From Shimazuella kribbensis DSM 45090 (GTDB lineage Bacteria > Bacillota > Bacilli > Thermoactinomycetales > Thermoactinomycetaceae), in contig NZ_ATZF01000012.1 of assembly GCF_000428065.1 (NCBI RefSeq), positions 72,161 to 136,160 on the forward strand: a stretch of 64,000 nucleotides of DNA, given 5' to 3'. Below, piece by piece: positions 8,447 to 19,951 of this stretch (within the stretch, counting starts at the first letter, position 1; the number at the start of each line of letters is the position of its first letter). The position numbers and the translations under genes are program-made. Under the pieces are notes generated by a model. That model had not been told where the DNA came from and ran no database searches. It saw only the letters and a list, made by a program, of their open reading frames with translations.

Positions 8447-8719
8447 ATGTATCGCTCTTTGCTAGAATGCAAACAGACCTTACCTCTTCCTGCTGTTCCA
8501 TACATTACAATGGAAAATGATATTATGTTTAAACTTGAAAATGCTTTAACTGTAGAAAAACCCCTGCTGATTTTATTTGAAAGTCCATTTGGACAACATC
8601 AGTTTAGTGGCTATATTACCGAAATCGCCCCACATGACCAATGGATTTGTATCGAAAATGGCCTTTTAGCAAAAAGAATCTTTATCGATCAGATCCTTTT
8701 GGTAGTCGAATGGAGCTAA
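8447..8719 (+). CDS. Small protein, weakly YolD-like
   Basis: 90 residues with no certain family. The C-terminal half (GYITEIAPHDQWICIENGLLAKRIFIDQIL) follows the beta-rich pattern of YolD-like proteins, where G-x-I-x-x-I-D...I-x-ID-x-I recurs; this is a weak similarity. Start at the ATG 8 bases after GGGAGG, with a strong SigA promoter upstream. Monocistronic, convergent with the membrane-anchored carbohydrate-binding gene only 7 bases away. Confidence 0.65.
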   Translation: MYRSLLECKQTLPLPAVPYITMENDIMFKLENALTVEKPLLILFESPFGQHQFSGYITEIAPHDQWICIENGLLAKRIFIDQILLVVEWS

Positions 8720-8725
8720 CACTTG

Positions 8726-9307
8726 TTATTCCTCTACTTCATCCCATGAGCTTCCAAACAAAAAATGCTGCTGATCTGGTGGAGAGTCGGAATTGGGCTC
8801 ATTTGCCTCATACAGTTTATCGTTATATATCACGCGATCGCCTATTTGATAAGTTGTGTTTGCAATCCATTCTGGGTATGTCTTAGCAGGAGGGGTCTGT
8901 TGTTCTGGTGTTTCTATTGGCTTAGAAGTAGGGACAGAGGATTCTTGCGCAACTACTTTACTAGAAGTTGGGGCGGTATTTTCTAATTTCATCGTGCTTG
9001 TTGCTTTAGGCAATGGTTTTTGCTTCTCATTCTTTACTTCTAAAGGTTTACTTTGCTTTGTTTTTGTTATGTTAAAATCTGTTCTCTCAGATGTAAGATT
9101 AACTGCTTGGTTGTTATCCATCACATAAAAAGGTTCTTCACGTACCGAAAATGGAGAAACAACAGAGTAAGTAGCAAAAACAACCACACTCAATCCAACC
9201 GAACATAACATCATCCGATATCGTTTGATTTTTACTAGTTTTTCAATGGTAGCTTGCTTAGTAAACTTCTCTAAACGGCTTTCCAATGTTTTTTGGGTTT
9301 CAGTCAC
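8726..9307 (-). CDS. Membrane-anchored protein with C-terminal CBM5/12-like domain
   Basis: 193 residues. A cytoplasmic N-terminus (1-28) precedes a transmembrane segment (about 32-51). A Pro/Thr/Lys-rich extracellular linker (60-145) follows. The C-terminal domain YPEWIANTTYQIGDRVIYNDKLYEA has the WxxxxxYxxGDxVxYxxxxYxA pattern of chitin-binding CBM5/12 modules. The likely role is binding cell-wall or chitin-like glycans outside the membrane. No catalytic domain and no operon partner. Confidence 0.75.
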   Translation of the reverse strand: MTETQKTLESRLEKFTKQATIEKLVKIKRYRMMLCSVGLSVVVFATYSVVSPFSVREEPFYVMDNNQAVNLTSERTDFNITKTKQSKPLEVKNEKQKPLPKATSTMKLENTAPTSSKVVAQESSVPTSKPIETPEQQTPPAKTYPEWIANTTYQIGDRVIYNDKLYEANEPNSDSPPDQQHFLFGSSWDEVEE

Positions 9308-9480
9308 ATATTTTCCTTCTTTCCTATGACTTCCAATTCTAATTATACAAAATATACAGTAAAAAGAAAGCGATAATTATGGTTTGTTTTGTAGAATAAA
9401 GTCAGCGAGCAATAGAAAAACACCAATCTATTTGTCTAAAAAGAGAATCTTTTTCTACTTTTTATAAATATACATTAAAA

Positions 9481-9522
9481 AACCACCCTTCTATGATCAC
9501 TGACAAGAAGGGTGGTTTTTAT
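9481..9522 (-). terminator. Terminator of the pdhABCD operon
   Basis: AACCACCCTTCT / AGAAGGGTGGTT, 12-bp stem with T-tracts; lies just after the lpd stop codon on the minus strand. Confidence 0.9.
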
Positions 9523-9528
9523 CTATTT

Positions 9529-10935
9529 TTATTTATTCAAACGCAATACCAATGAATCTGCTGCTTCCATAATAGTCTCTGGAAGCGTGGGGTGAGCATG
9601 GATAGTAAGGCTTAAATCTTCGGCAAGAGCTCCCATTTCAATTGCAAATGCTGCTTCAGCAATTAAAGAAGATGCCTCTGGCCCAACGATTTGAACTCCT
9701 AAAAGTAAACCAGTCTCTTTATCAGCAACCACTTGAGCAAATCCTTCTGATTGATTCATGGACAGAGCTCGTCCGTTAGCTTGGAAGGAATAACGGGTTG
9801 CAACTGGATTGTATCCTTCTTCTTTTGCTTGTGCTTCTGTCAGTCCTGTGTATGCTATTTCAGGGTCACTGAAGATAACAAAAGGCATTGCTTGATAATC
9901 AATCGCACTCTTTTGACCAGCTATTACTTCTGCTGCTACTTTACCCTCGTAGCTTGCCTTGTGAGCGAGTAAAGCTCCACCCGCACAGTCACCAATAGCA
10001 TAGATATGTTCTACGCTGGTACGACATTGGTCATCGATCTTGATAAATCCGCGATCATCTAGTTCCACGCCGATTTGTTCTAATCCTATTTCATCTGTAT
10101 TCGGTTTGCGACCTACAGCTACAAGACAATAGTCAGCTGTAAATTCTTTTTCTTCCCCATTTACAGTTGCTTTCACGACTACTTCTTCGCCTTTGTTTTC
10201 CCCACCTTGAACCATTGCATCAGTGATAACTTCTACACCGATTTTTTTCAATTTGCGAGAAACAATGCGAGTCAATTTATCGTCTGTTCCTGGTAATAAT
10301 GATTTGGTACCTTCTAAAATGGTCACTTCTGCTCCTAATTTGGCATAAGCGGTTCCTAGCTCTAAACCAATGTACCCTCCACCTACAACAACAAGTTTTT
10401 TAGGTACTTCTTGCAAATTCAAAGCTTCCGTCGAAGACAAAATGCGCTTGCCATCAAAAGGAAGAATTTTCAATTCAAATGGACGTGAGCCAGTTGCAAT
10501 AATGATGTCTTGATATTTATAAGTTTGGCTAGCATTTTCACTTACCACACGAACTGCATCTTTGGCATTGAAGAAGACATCCCCTGTAACAACTTCTACT
10601 TTGTTACCTTTCATTAACTGCCCAACGCCACCAGTAAGTTTTTTCACCACACTATTTTTCCAGTCCATCAATTTTTGCATATTGACAGCAACTTCACCTG
10701 TTACTTCTAATCCAATTTCTTCTGCTTCTTTCATTTGGGCAAAACGTTCTCCTGCAGTGATGATCGCTTTACTTGGAATACATCCTCGATTGAGACATAC
10801 TCCTCCAAGTTCATCTTTATCAACGATTGTTACACTTCGGCCTAGCTGTGCTGCCCGTGCAGCAGCAACATAACCTCCAGGACCGGCGCCAATAACGAGT
10901 ACATCTACTTCTTGTGCTAGATCACCTACTACCAT
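9529..10935 (-). CDS. pdhD: Dihydrolipoyl dehydrogenase (PDH complex E3)
   Basis: Flavoprotein that reoxidises the dihydrolipoyl arms of pyruvate dehydrogenase and passes electrons to NAD+. FAD-binding GAGPGGYVAAARAAQLG, redox disulfide GGVCLNRGCIPSK, NAD-binding GGGYIGLELG, second FAD motif YAIGDCAGG, and the C-terminal catalytic His in HAHPTLPE are all seen. 468 residues, full length. Last gene of the operon; its ATG lies one base after the E2 stop codon, so translation is coupled. It probably also serves other 2-oxo acid complexes and the glycine cleavage system (GcvH is in this window). Confidence 0.98.
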   Translation of the reverse strand: MVVGDLAQEVDVLVIGAGPGGYVAAARAAQLGRSVTIVDKDELGGVCLNRGCIPSKAIITAGERFAQMKEAEEIGLEVTGEVAVNMQKLMDWKNSVVKKLTGGVGQLMKGNKVEVVTGDVFFNAKDAVRVVSENASQTYKYQDIIIATGSRPFELKILPFDGKRILSSTEALNLQEVPKKLVVVGGGYIGLELGTAYAKLGAEVTILEGTKSLLPGTDDKLTRIVSRKLKKIGVEVITDAMVQGGENKGEEVVVKATVNGEEKEFTADYCLVAVGRKPNTDEIGLEQIGVELDDRGFIKIDDQCRTSVEHIYAIGDCAGGALLAHKASYEGKVAAEVIAGQKSAIDYQAMPFVIFSDPEIAYTGLTEAQAKEEGYNPVATRYSFQANGRALSMNQSEGFAQVVADKETGLLLGVQIVGPEASSLIAEAAFAIEMGALAEDLSLTIHAHPTLPETIMEAADSLVLRLNK

Positions 10936-10936
10936 A

Positions 10937-12235
10937 TTATCTCATCTCCATCATCAATAAGTTGGGGCTCTCTATGAGGCGTTTTACTTGGCTGAGGAAA
11001 AGAGCAGCCACATCTCCATCAACTAAACGATGATCCACTGTAAGCGATAAGAACAATTGTGGACGAGCTACGATCTCACCTTCATATACTACTGGTTTTT
11101 CTTTAATGGTTCCTACACCGAGGATCGCAACTTCTGGATGATTAAGAATTGGAGTGAAGAATTGTGCCCCATAACCACCAATATTTGAAATGGTAAAGGT
11201 GCTACCTTTTAGTTCACTTGCTTCCAATTTCATATCTCGTCCACGTACTGCTTTATCGGTAATTTCATCAGCTAGATCAAAGATTGATTTGCGGTCTGCA
11301 TCACGCAATACGGGAACCATCAAACCTTTATCCGTTGCAGTAGCCATACCAATATGATAATAGTTTTTCAAAACGATTTCTTGTTTTTCATCATCAATAG
11401 AAGCATTTAGTGTTGGGAATTGTCGAAGAGCTGCAATTACGGCTTTCATAATGAATGGTAAATAAGTAAGTTTTGTGTTTCTCTCAAGGGCCACTGGTTT
11501 TGCCCATTTTCTAATAGCAACTAATTCGGTAGCATCTACTTCATCCATAATCGTCACATGAGCAGCAGTACGTTTGCTTTCTATCATCCGTTTTGCGATT
11601 GTACGCCGAATACCACGCAATGGCAAACGTTCTTCTGTGCCAGTTATCTCATGTTCTACAGCAACATCTGCGCTGGAAGTTTTCTCTGTTAGGAGTTTTA
11701 CTTCATCTGCTTCCGCGGATTTAGTTGACCCCCCTTCAGCAAATTTTTTCACATCATCCGCAGTGATTCGACCATGTTCTCCTGTAGCTGTTACTTGAGT
11801 GATAACCACCCCAAGCTCACGAGCTAACTTACGAGTAGAAGGCATGGCAAGTACTTTTTGTTTCTTATTTGATGTTGTTTCTGTTTTCGCTGTTTTGTTA
11901 TCTTCTTTTGCTTCTGTTTTTTCTTCTTTCACAGGCTCAGCACTTGCAGGTTCTTCTGTCGTAGTTTGATCCTCTTCTTGATCAGCTACATCACCTTCTG
12001 CATCAATAACTGCAATAACCGAATGGACAATCGCGATTTCGCCTTCTTCTACTTTTACTTCTTTGACAGTACCTGTTACAGGAGAAGGGATTTCCACAAC
12101 TGCTTTATCTGTTTGAATCTCAGCAAATGGGGCAAATTCTTCAATTTTATCCCCTGCTTTTACGAAAAGCTTAACAATTTCACCTTCGTGAATACCTTCA
12201 CCCACATCAGGCAGTTTGAATTGATAGGCCGCCAT
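10937..12235 (-). CDS. pdhC: Dihydrolipoyllysine acetyltransferase (PDH complex E2)
   Basis: Core of pyruvate dehydrogenase; transfers acetyl from lipoyl to CoA. A single N-terminal lipoyl domain has its Lys in QTDKAVVEI. An acidic/Lys-rich linker (TTTEEPASAEPVKEEKTE) follows, then a peripheral subunit-binding domain (MPSTRKLARELGV...GRITADDV) and the acyltransferase domain with DHRLVDG near the C-terminus. The start is the ATG after GGAGG giving MAAYQFKLPDVGEG; an upstream in-frame start is not supported. 432 residues. A small hairpin precedes it, after pdhB. Confidence 0.97.
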   Translation of the reverse strand: MAAYQFKLPDVGEGIHEGEIVKLFVKAGDKIEEFAPFAEIQTDKAVVEIPSPVTGTVKEVKVEEGEIAIVHSVIAVIDAEGDVADQEEDQTTTEEPASAEPVKEEKTEAKEDNKTAKTETTSNKKQKVLAMPSTRKLARELGVVITQVTATGEHGRITADDVKKFAEGGSTKSAEADEVKLLTEKTSSADVAVEHEITGTEERLPLRGIRRTIAKRMIESKRTAAHVTIMDEVDATELVAIRKWAKPVALERNTKLTYLPFIMKAVIAALRQFPTLNASIDDEKQEIVLKNYYHIGMATATDKGLMVPVLRDADRKSIFDLADEITDKAVRGRDMKLEASELKGSTFTISNIGGYGAQFFTPILNHPEVAILGVGTIKEKPVVYEGEIVARPQLFLSLTVDHRLVDGDVAALFLSQVKRLIESPNLLMMEMR

Positions 12236-12272
12236 ATGTAAATCCTCCAATCAGTCTAAAAGCTCTTAAGAG

Positions 12273-12292
12273 ACGGTGGTTCCCCACCGCCT
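12273..12292 (-). other. Intercistronic hairpin between pdhB and pdhC
   Basis: CGGTGG TTCC CCACCG stem-loop in the only sizeable gap of the operon, with no U-tract. It could tune mRNA stability or E1:E2 stoichiometry; inference only. Confidence 0.4.
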
Positions 12293-12296
12293 TACC

Positions 12297-13274
12297 CTAG
12301 TAAGACATCACTTTTTTTATAGCTTTTTGTACACGGTCTGGACTTGGAAGCCATTCTTCTTCAATAAGAGGGAAACCGAGAACTGTACTTGGACCAGTTA
12401 CACGAAGAACTGGAGCTTCTAAATGGAAAATTGCTTTTTCATTAATTTGAGCAATCAACTCACCTGCCACACCTGCTTGCTTTGGAGCTTCTTGGACTAT
12501 TATCGCGCGATTGGTCTTTTCAATCGATTGTACGACGGTATCCATGTCAAGAGGGCTCAAAGTACGAAGATCGATAACTTCCACACTAACTCCTTCTTTT
12601 TCCGCAGCTTCTGCAGCTTTAAGGGACGTGTGAACCATAGCACCATAAGTAAAGATACTGACATCTTTTCCTTCTTTCACAACATTCGCTTTACCAATTG
12701 GTACCGTGTATTCTCCCTCTGGAACTTCTCCTTTAATGGAGAAATAAAGCTTTAGGTGTTCCATAAAAAAGACAGGATCGTTATCACGAATGGCAGAAAT
12801 AAGAAGTCCTTTTGCATCATAAGGATTAGAAGGACAAACAACTTTAATCCCTGGAGTTTGTGTAATGAGTCCTTCTAGACTATCACTATGTAACTCTGGG
12901 GATTTTACGCCAGCACCAAAAGGAGCACGGAACGTAACTGGGCAGCTATAGCGACCACCAGAACGATAACGCAGACGAGGTGCTTGCACTAGGATCGAAT
13001 CCATAGCTTCAAAAATAAATCCGATAAATTGAATTTCAGCAATTGGGCGAAATCCTTGCGTTCCCAATCCTACAGCAAGACCGCCAATACCTGACTCTGC
13101 AAGAGGTGTATCAAAAACACGATCTACACCAAACTCTTTTTGCAAATTTTCAGTTGCGCGGAAAACGCCACCATTTACCCCTACATCTTCTCCAAAAATA
13201 AGGGTATTTTCATCTTTAGATAGTTCCACACGTAATGCATCATTTATCGCTTTTACCATTGTTAGTTGTGCCAT
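12297..13274 (-). CDS. pdhB: Pyruvate dehydrogenase E1 beta subunit
   Basis: 325 residues. Beta subunit of the thiamine-diphosphate-dependent decarboxylase; forms an alpha2-beta2 heterotetramer with Pdh[26 protein letters not shown] and the C-terminal transketolase domain ([24 protein letters not shown]) are diagnostic. Preceded by AGGAGG and 12 bases after pdhA. Full length. Confidence 0.98.
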   Translation of the reverse strand: MAQLTMVKAINDALRVELSKDENTLIFGEDVGVNGGVFRATENLQKEFGVDRVFDTPLAESGIGGLAVGLGTQGFRPIAEIQFIGFIFEAMDSILVQAPRLRYRSGGRYSCPVTFRAPFGAGVKSPELHSDSLEGLITQTPGIKVVCPSNPYDAKGLLISAIRDNDPVFFMEHLKLYFSIKGEVPEGEYTVPIGKANVVKEGKDVSIFTYGAMVHTSLKAAEAAEKEGVSVEVIDLRTLSPLDMDTVVQSIEKTNRAIIVQEAPKQAGVAGELIAQINEKAIFHLEAPVLRVTGPSTVLGFPLIEEEWLPSPDRVQKAIKKVMSY

Positions 13275-13286
13275 TATTATATCCTC

Positions 13287-15062
<1,776 letters not shown>

Positions 15063-16040
15063 ATGGTGATTTTAACAAATCAAGAAACTCCACTCATGTG
15101 GGGAGATAAACGTTACCATACGTGGAATCACCACCTTAGAAAAATACATGGTCAAAAAATATGTAAAATACCATTAGATGGAGGATTTACTTGCCCGAAC
15201 CGTAATGGAGAAGTTGCAGTCGGTGGCTGTACGTTTTGTAGTGCTAGAGGTTCTGGTGATTTTGCTGGGTATCGCCGCGATGATTTGATTAAACAATTTG
15301 CTTCTGGGAAGAAAATGATGAGTGCAAAATGGCCAGATGCAAAGTATCTTGGGTACTTCCAGGCATTTAGTAACACCTATGCCCCAGTGGAAGAATTACA
15401 AGAAAAATATGAAGCGATATTAGAGCAAGAAGATGTAATCGGGCTCTCGATCGCAACGCGTCCAGACTGTTTACCAGATGACGTCGTAGAATACCTCGCT
15501 GAATTAAATGAACGAACCTATCTGTGGGTGGAGCTAGGACTACAAACGATTCATGAGCATACTTCTGATTTGATTAATAGGGGACATGACACAAATTGTT
15601 TCTTAGAAGGGGTAGCCAAACTGCGCAAACATGGCATTCGAGTTTGTACGCATATTATTCATGGTCTACCTGGAGAAACTCCAGATGAAATGCGAGAAAC
15701 GGTGAGAGCGTGTGCAAATATGGATATTCAAGGAATCAAGATTCATTTGTTGCATCTGTTACGCAACACTCCTATGGTGAAACAATATGAAGCCGGTCTC
15801 TTAGAATTTCTAGATAAAGACACATATGTCGGACTGGTCTGTGATTCACTGGAAATGCTCCCCCAAGATGTGATCATCCATCGTATCACAGGAGATGGCC
15901 CCCCGGATATCATGATGGGACCAATGTGGAGTACGAAAAAATGGGAAGTTTTAAATGCAATTGATAAAGAGATGGCAAGACGAAATTCTTGGCAAGGGAA
16001 GCATGCCGTTGCAAGACGGAAAAATCAACTGTCTATCTAA
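15063..16040 (+). CDS. ytqA: Radical SAM protein of the YtqA (TIGR01212) family
   Basis: 325 residues. DGGFTCPNRNGEVAVGGCTFCS carries the family's spaced cysteine cluster for the [4Fe-4S]/SAM site; GLSIATRPDCL, VELGLQT and HIIHGLPGETPDEM follow the radical SAM barrel order. The family usually pairs with a YtqB-type methyltransferase gene, absent here. Reaction not known from the sequence. Start at ATG after AAAGGATG. Monocistronic with its own terminator. Confidence 0.9.
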   Translation: MVILTNQETPLMWGDKRYHTWNHHLRKIHGQKICKIPLDGGFTCPNRNGEVAVGGCTFCSARGSGDFAGYRRDDLIKQFASGKKMMSAKWPDAKYLGYFQAFSNTYAPVEELQEKYEAILEQEDVIGLSIATRPDCLPDDVVEYLAELNERTYLWVELGLQTIHEHTSDLINRGHDTNCFLEGVAKLRKHGIRVCTHIIHGLPGETPDEMRETVRACANMDIQGIKIHLLHLLRNTPMVKQYEAGLLEFLDKDTYVGLVCDSLEMLPQDVIIHRITGDGPPDIMMGPMWSTKKWEVLNAIDKEMARRNSWQGKHAVARRKNQLSI

Positions 16041-16170
16041 TACATTTGTTCATGTACAGACCAAACGTCTTGTAGTAGTTTATAATTTTCGGGTTAATTT
16101 TACAATGTTGACTGTACTTCCATGGAACATCGAAAATACAGCCAGCTATACAGAAAGATTTTACGAACAA

Positions 16171-16212
16171 AAACACTTGATCTCTATCTATTTAGGATCA
16201 AGTGTTTTATTT
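16171..16212 (+). terminator. ytqA terminator (possibly bidirectional)
   Basis: AAACACTTGATC / GATCAAGTGTTT stem followed by TATTT; A-rich on the other side, so it can also serve the convergent lipoprotein gene. Confidence 0.8.
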
Positions 16213-16235
16213 AAAAACCTCTTAAAAGCTATCAT

Positions 16236-16691
16236 CTAATTTTCTTTTGTAACATTCGCTTCTTCGACACCCATAGAAACAAGTTTCGTTTGGATACCCA
16301 GCTCTTCATTGGCTACACATTCACCATGGCAATTGAAGGAAAATGTAATTTCATATTTACCAGCTGCATAAGTCATAGACCCTCCGTCTTCAGGTCCGGC
16401 CAAATAAGGTTCACCTAGTACTTTTTCTATTTCTCCCCAGGAAATCTGTTGATACTGTTTATCCATCTTTACTTGTTTTCCTTGTTTGGCTGATTCCATT
16501 GCTTCTTTGATCAATTTTTCATGTTTAGGTGATACGGTTATTTTATCAACAGGATTCTCTTCTTTTACAGGTGCTTCTTTTTGTGTTACAGGTGCTTCTT
16601 TCTTGTTTGAGTCTGCTCCAGTAGCACATCCAGTTAGCAGCACTCCAAAAGCAACAGCCGCAGAAAGGAAAGAAATAGTAGTTTTTTTCAT
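16236..16691 (-). CDS. Lipoprotein, DUF4309/YjgB-like
   Basis: 151 residues. Signal peptide with lipobox LLTGC gives an anchored lipoprotein at Cys21. A Lys/Glu-rich linker with repeated KKEAPV units comes next. The C-terminal domain (ISWGEIEKVLGEP...MTYAAGKYEITFSF) resembles the DUF4309 fold of B. subtilis YjgB; this is a moderate match. Two Cys (FNCHGECV) in the domain could form a disulfide. Function unknown. Monocistronic. Confidence 0.75.
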   Translation of the reverse strand: MKKTTISFLSAAVAFGVLLTGCATGADSNKKEAPVTQKEAPVKEENPVDKITVSPKHEKLIKEAMESAKQGKQVKMDKQYQQISWGEIEKVLGEPYLAGPEDGGSMTYAAGKYEITFSFNCHGECVANEELGIQTKLVSMGVEEANVTKEN

Positions 16692-16823
16692 AATATTAAC
16701 CTCTTTTCATATATTAGGACATTTGTGATGATACTGACATAAAAATAGAAACGAAAGACTTATTAGAATCGGAATGATAGGAACAGACTAATGATGTTAT
16801 CTCGGTTGACACTTTTACAGACT

Positions 16824-17210
16824 TTTGCCGACTGAAAGCCCACGGTTTGAATCGTGGGATGAAAGACGGCGTTGCTCCAAACCCCAAAAAAAGGGATTGC
16901 AAGAGCAATGAACATTCCATAAAATAGAACACATGATCGGTGATCATCCTACAGCTAGTAGGGTTGTTCTTTGAAAATGTAATGGTATAGGGTTTCGGTA
17001 GCAAATGGATCGGTCTCCTACCGAGTAAAACCATTAGAGGCAGGAAGAGGACTAGAACGCTGGTAACAGGCGTTCCGCCCATGTGGGTACACTTTTAACT
17101 GCATGGGACGGGCTGATGAGACAGCCCTGAACTTGGGAGTTGCACAAAGCAGAAATGGAGTGCGTGCGCTAACTACCTAAGAATCCCACGACTTTAGTCG
17201 TGTGGAGTCT
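16824..17210 (+). mobile_element. Non-coding IS200/IS605-type remnant (guide-RNA end retained)
   Basis: A left-end hairpin (CCCACG...CGTGGG near 16840) and a right-end hairpin (CACGACTTTAGTCGTG at about 17187-17202) bound a structured, non-coding stretch. The right end GTGGAGTCTCAA is typical of IS605-group elements, where it forms the 3' end of the TnpB guide RNA. No tnpA or tnpB frame survives. TTGAC, a common target motif of the group, lies about 20 bases left of the hairpin. Interpretation rests on end structure. Confidence 0.65.
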
Positions 17211-17547
17211 CAAACTATTGTTCTCTTATTAGGATCACCCTTAATCATTCGTTAATTAGATCAAAAGAGCATTTATATTACCCTACTGCTTAATTTACGT
17301 TTATTATATTGCGTGTTTTTTTCGAAAAAAAATACAATTTGTTTCCAAAATGTAAACTAACTTTACCCAATTAGTGGATCGAATATATAATAGGAGAAAA
17401 TATATAGGTTAGGTTAAGTTAAAAAAGGAATTCAACTTTTTTTAATGGATTTGTCTGGTGAAAAACCATTATGTACACAAGAAAAAAACATCCCTCTGTA
17501 ACTCTGGGGATGCTTCTTCAATAAAAAAGTGAAAAAACCGACGGATA

Positions 17548-17952
17548 TTAGCGGTTTTTCTTTTGTTTTGCAGCTAAAGCACTCAGGCGCTCTTCGCTAC
17601 TCTTCATCCACTTTTTCATCATATCTTCGAAATCGGTAGGATTATTGTTGTTGTTTCTCCGTGATCCACCACGACGGTCTCCTCCGCCACGTTTGTTGTC
17701 GCGGGCTGGCCGATCATCACTCAATGCTTTGATCGAAAGGGAGATTTTTCCGGACGGGTCAATCGATAGCACCTTTGCTTTTACACTAGCACCTACTTGG
17801 AGAACATCTTCCACTTTTTCTACGTATTTACTAGAGATTTGGGAAATATGAACCAAACCGGACTCCCCAGTCTCTAACTTTACAAAGGCACCAAAGGGTT
17901 TCGTTGAGATTACTTCGCCCGTAACGATGGCCCCTTCCTTTAACTCACTCAT
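17548..17952 (-). CDS. yugI: S1-domain RNA-binding protein (GSP13/YugI-like)
   Basis: 134 residues. An S1 OB-fold spans residues 5-75 (GAIVTGEVISTKPFGAFVKL...GLVHISQIS), followed by a basic RG/N-rich tail (KRGGGDRRGGSRRNNNNN). Matches B. subtilis general stress protein 13, a ribosome-associated RNA-binding protein. ATG chosen after GGGAGTG giving MSELKEG. A weak hairpin (AAAACCG...CGGTTTT) overlaps the 3' end as terminator. Confidence 0.9.
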   Translation of the reverse strand: MSELKEGAIVTGEVISTKPFGAFVKLETGESGLVHISQISSKYVEKVEDVLQVGASVKAKVLSIDPSGKISLSIKALSDDRPARDNKRGGGDRRGGSRRNNNNNPTDFEDMMKKWMKSSEERLSALAAKQKKNR

Positions 17953-18216
17953 TATAACACTCCCGATAGGATAATCAGTTCTGTAAGAAGATATCATTAT
18001 TTTTATTCCTTGTCAATGGGCGTTTATGACTCTCTACACTCGATTTTCTTATGCTATCTACAAATTTCATATTCATGCGAATCCAAACATAATATTATTA
18101 GAATATTCAATGATATTATAGTGTAAAATTGCCCTGTTTAACAAGCTAACGAATTTTGTTATACTAGGTCGAATGCATTCAGACAGGAAAAACATTAAAA
18201 AAACAAAGGAATGAGG

Positions 18217-19794
18217 ATGCAAATGGATATGGTTCTTGGGAAATCAGCTACAAACATCCCACTTGAAGGCTTGTTGCACAAAAACCTTTCTGTAGCTGAG
18301 CTAACCGAACAAGCTGTGAAACGAGAGGAAGCTGTGTTAACGGAAAATGGGGCATTGCGTGCAGTAACTGGTGAGTTTACCGGACGTTCACCACTGGATA
18401 AATATACAGTAAACAATGAACTAGTGGCGGAAAAAATGGACTTCACCACCAACCAAGCCATGGAACCCGAAAAGTTTGCAAAGATTTATGAGCGCTTAGA
18501 AGCTTACTTGAAAGAAAAAGAATTATTTATTTTTGATGGTTTTGCTGGCGCTGATAAAGATTACCGTTTGCCTATTCGTGTGATAAACGAATACGCTTGG
18601 CATAATTTATTCGTTCATCAATTATTTATACGTCCCACAGAAGAAGAACTTGCTGAGCATGTACCTTCCTTCACTGTAATTTGTGTACCGCATTTTGAGA
18701 TCGATCCTGAAAAAGATGGAACACGTTCCAAGACACTTATTGCTGTTAACTTCGAACAACGAGTGGTTATAATTGCAGGTACACACTACGCTGGTGAAAT
18801 GAAAAAGTCTATTTTTACCGTAATGAACTACTTATTGCCAGATCAAAATGTAATGCCTATGCATTGTTCTGCAAATGTAGGGAAAGCAGGGGATGTAGCA
18901 TTGTTTTTTGGTTTGTCTGGAACTGGAAAAACAACACTATCTGCTGACCCTGAACGCGGTCTGATTGGAGACGATGAGCACGGTTGGTCTGAAAATGGGG
19001 TATTCAACTTTGAAGGTGGCTGCTACGCAAAATGTATCGGTCTTTCGGCTGAAAAAGAACCTCAAATTTGGAATGCGATTCGTTTTGGTACCGTTTTGGA
19101 AAATGTCGTATTGGATGACAATCGTATTCCTGTCTACAGTGATAATACGTTGACCGAAAATACACGTGCTGCGTATCCTGTTGATTTTATTGATGGTGCG
19201 GTCATTCCTGGTGAAGCTGGACATCCCAAAGTCATCTTATTTTTAACTGCTGATGCTTTTGGTGTGTTACCTCCTATCTCCAAACTGACACCTGAGCAAG
19301 CTATGTATCATTTCTTATCTGGTTATACGAGTAAATTAGCTGGAACAGAACGCGGAGTAACAGAGCCAGAAGCAACTTTCTCCACCTGTTTTGGAGCACC
19401 ATTCTTGCCTAGGCCTGCTCATGTATATGCAGATCTCTTGGGCAAAAAGATTGCGGAACACCAAACACAAGTTTATCTCGTAAACACAGGGTGGACTGGT
19501 GGAGCTTATGGTATTGGGAAACGAATGAACCTAAAATATACACGAGCAATGGTCACAGCAGCTCTCAATGGAGATCTAAATAAGGTAGGATATATCCATG
19601 ATCCTGTCTTCCAATTTGCTGTACCGACCCGCTGCCCTGGAGTACCAGCAGAACTATTGAACCCACGCAACACATGGAGCGATCATGCTGCATATGATAA
19701 GCAAGCACATGCTTTAGCGGAAAGATTCCAAAAGAATTTCACCAAGTTTACTCACGTAGATGAAAAAATAGTTGCAGCAGGACCAAAACTATAA
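18217..19794 (+). CDS. pckA: Phosphoenolpyruvate carboxykinase (ATP)
   Basis: Converts oxaloacetate plus ATP to PEP at the start of gluconeogenesis. [12 protein letters not shown], the kinase-1a P-loop [11 protein letters not shown], the metal-site motif GDDEHGW and the FEGGCYAK segment show an active ATP-type enzyme of about 525 residues. Start set at the ATG six bases after AAAGGA; another in-frame ATG lies 6 bases upstream. A -10-like TTATACT is near 18160. Monocistronic with a strong terminator. Confidence 0.98.
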   Translation: MQMDMVLGKSATNIPLEGLLHKNLSVAELTEQAVKREEAVLTENGALRAVTGEFTGRSPLDKYTVNNELVAEKMDFTTNQAMEPEKFAKIYERLEAYLKEKELFIFDGFAGADKDYRLPIRVINEYAWHNLFVHQLFIRPTEEELAEHVPSFTVICVPHFEIDPEKDGTRSKTLIAVNFEQRVVIIAGTHYAGEMKKSIFTVMNYLLPDQNVMPMHCSANVGKAGDVALFFGLSGTGKTTLSADPERGLIGDDEHGWSENGVFNFEGGCYAKCIGLSAEKEPQIWNAIRFGTVLENVVLDDNRIPVYSDNTLTENTRAAYPVDFIDGAVIPGEAGHPKVILFLTADAFGVLPPISKLTPEQAMYHFLSGYTSKLAGTERGVTEPEATFSTCFGAPFLPRPAHVYADLLGKKIAEHQTQVYLVNTGWTGGAYGIGKRMNLKYTRAMVTAALNGDLNKVGYIHDPVFQFAVPTRCPGVPAELLNPRNTWSDHAAYDKQAHALAERFQKNFTKFTHVDEKIVAAGPKL

Positions 19795-19805
19795 GATTAG
19801 AAATT

Positions 19806-19846
19806 AAAAAACAACTTCTTTCCTAATTAGAAAGAAGTTGTTTTTT
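19806..19846 (+). terminator. pckA terminator
   Basis: Long perfect stem AAAAAACAACTTCTTTC / GAAAGAAGTTGTTTTTT with loop near CTAATTA. Confidence 0.95.
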
Positions 19847-19912
19847 ACTCATCTATAGAATAAGAAATGATTTCGCTGGATCACCAATCCTTTATCATTG
19901 GACAGGTGATCC

Positions 19913-19950
19913 ACTTTCTGCACCTCATATATTCATGAGGTGCAGAAAGT
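19913..19950 (-). terminator. 16-bp hairpin ending the duplicated orphan gene
   Basis: Perfect 16-bp stem with 6-base loop (ATATTC), starting one base after the stop codon. The minus-strand continuation has no U-tract. A second hairpin (GGATCACC...GGTGATCC, 19878-19912) follows. Confidence 0.8.
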
Positions 19951-19951
19951 A

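Noticed and set aside
16714-17082. Minus-strand open frame in the IS605 remnant
   Set aside because: Lies across non-coding hairpin sequence and shows no transposase or nuclease motif.
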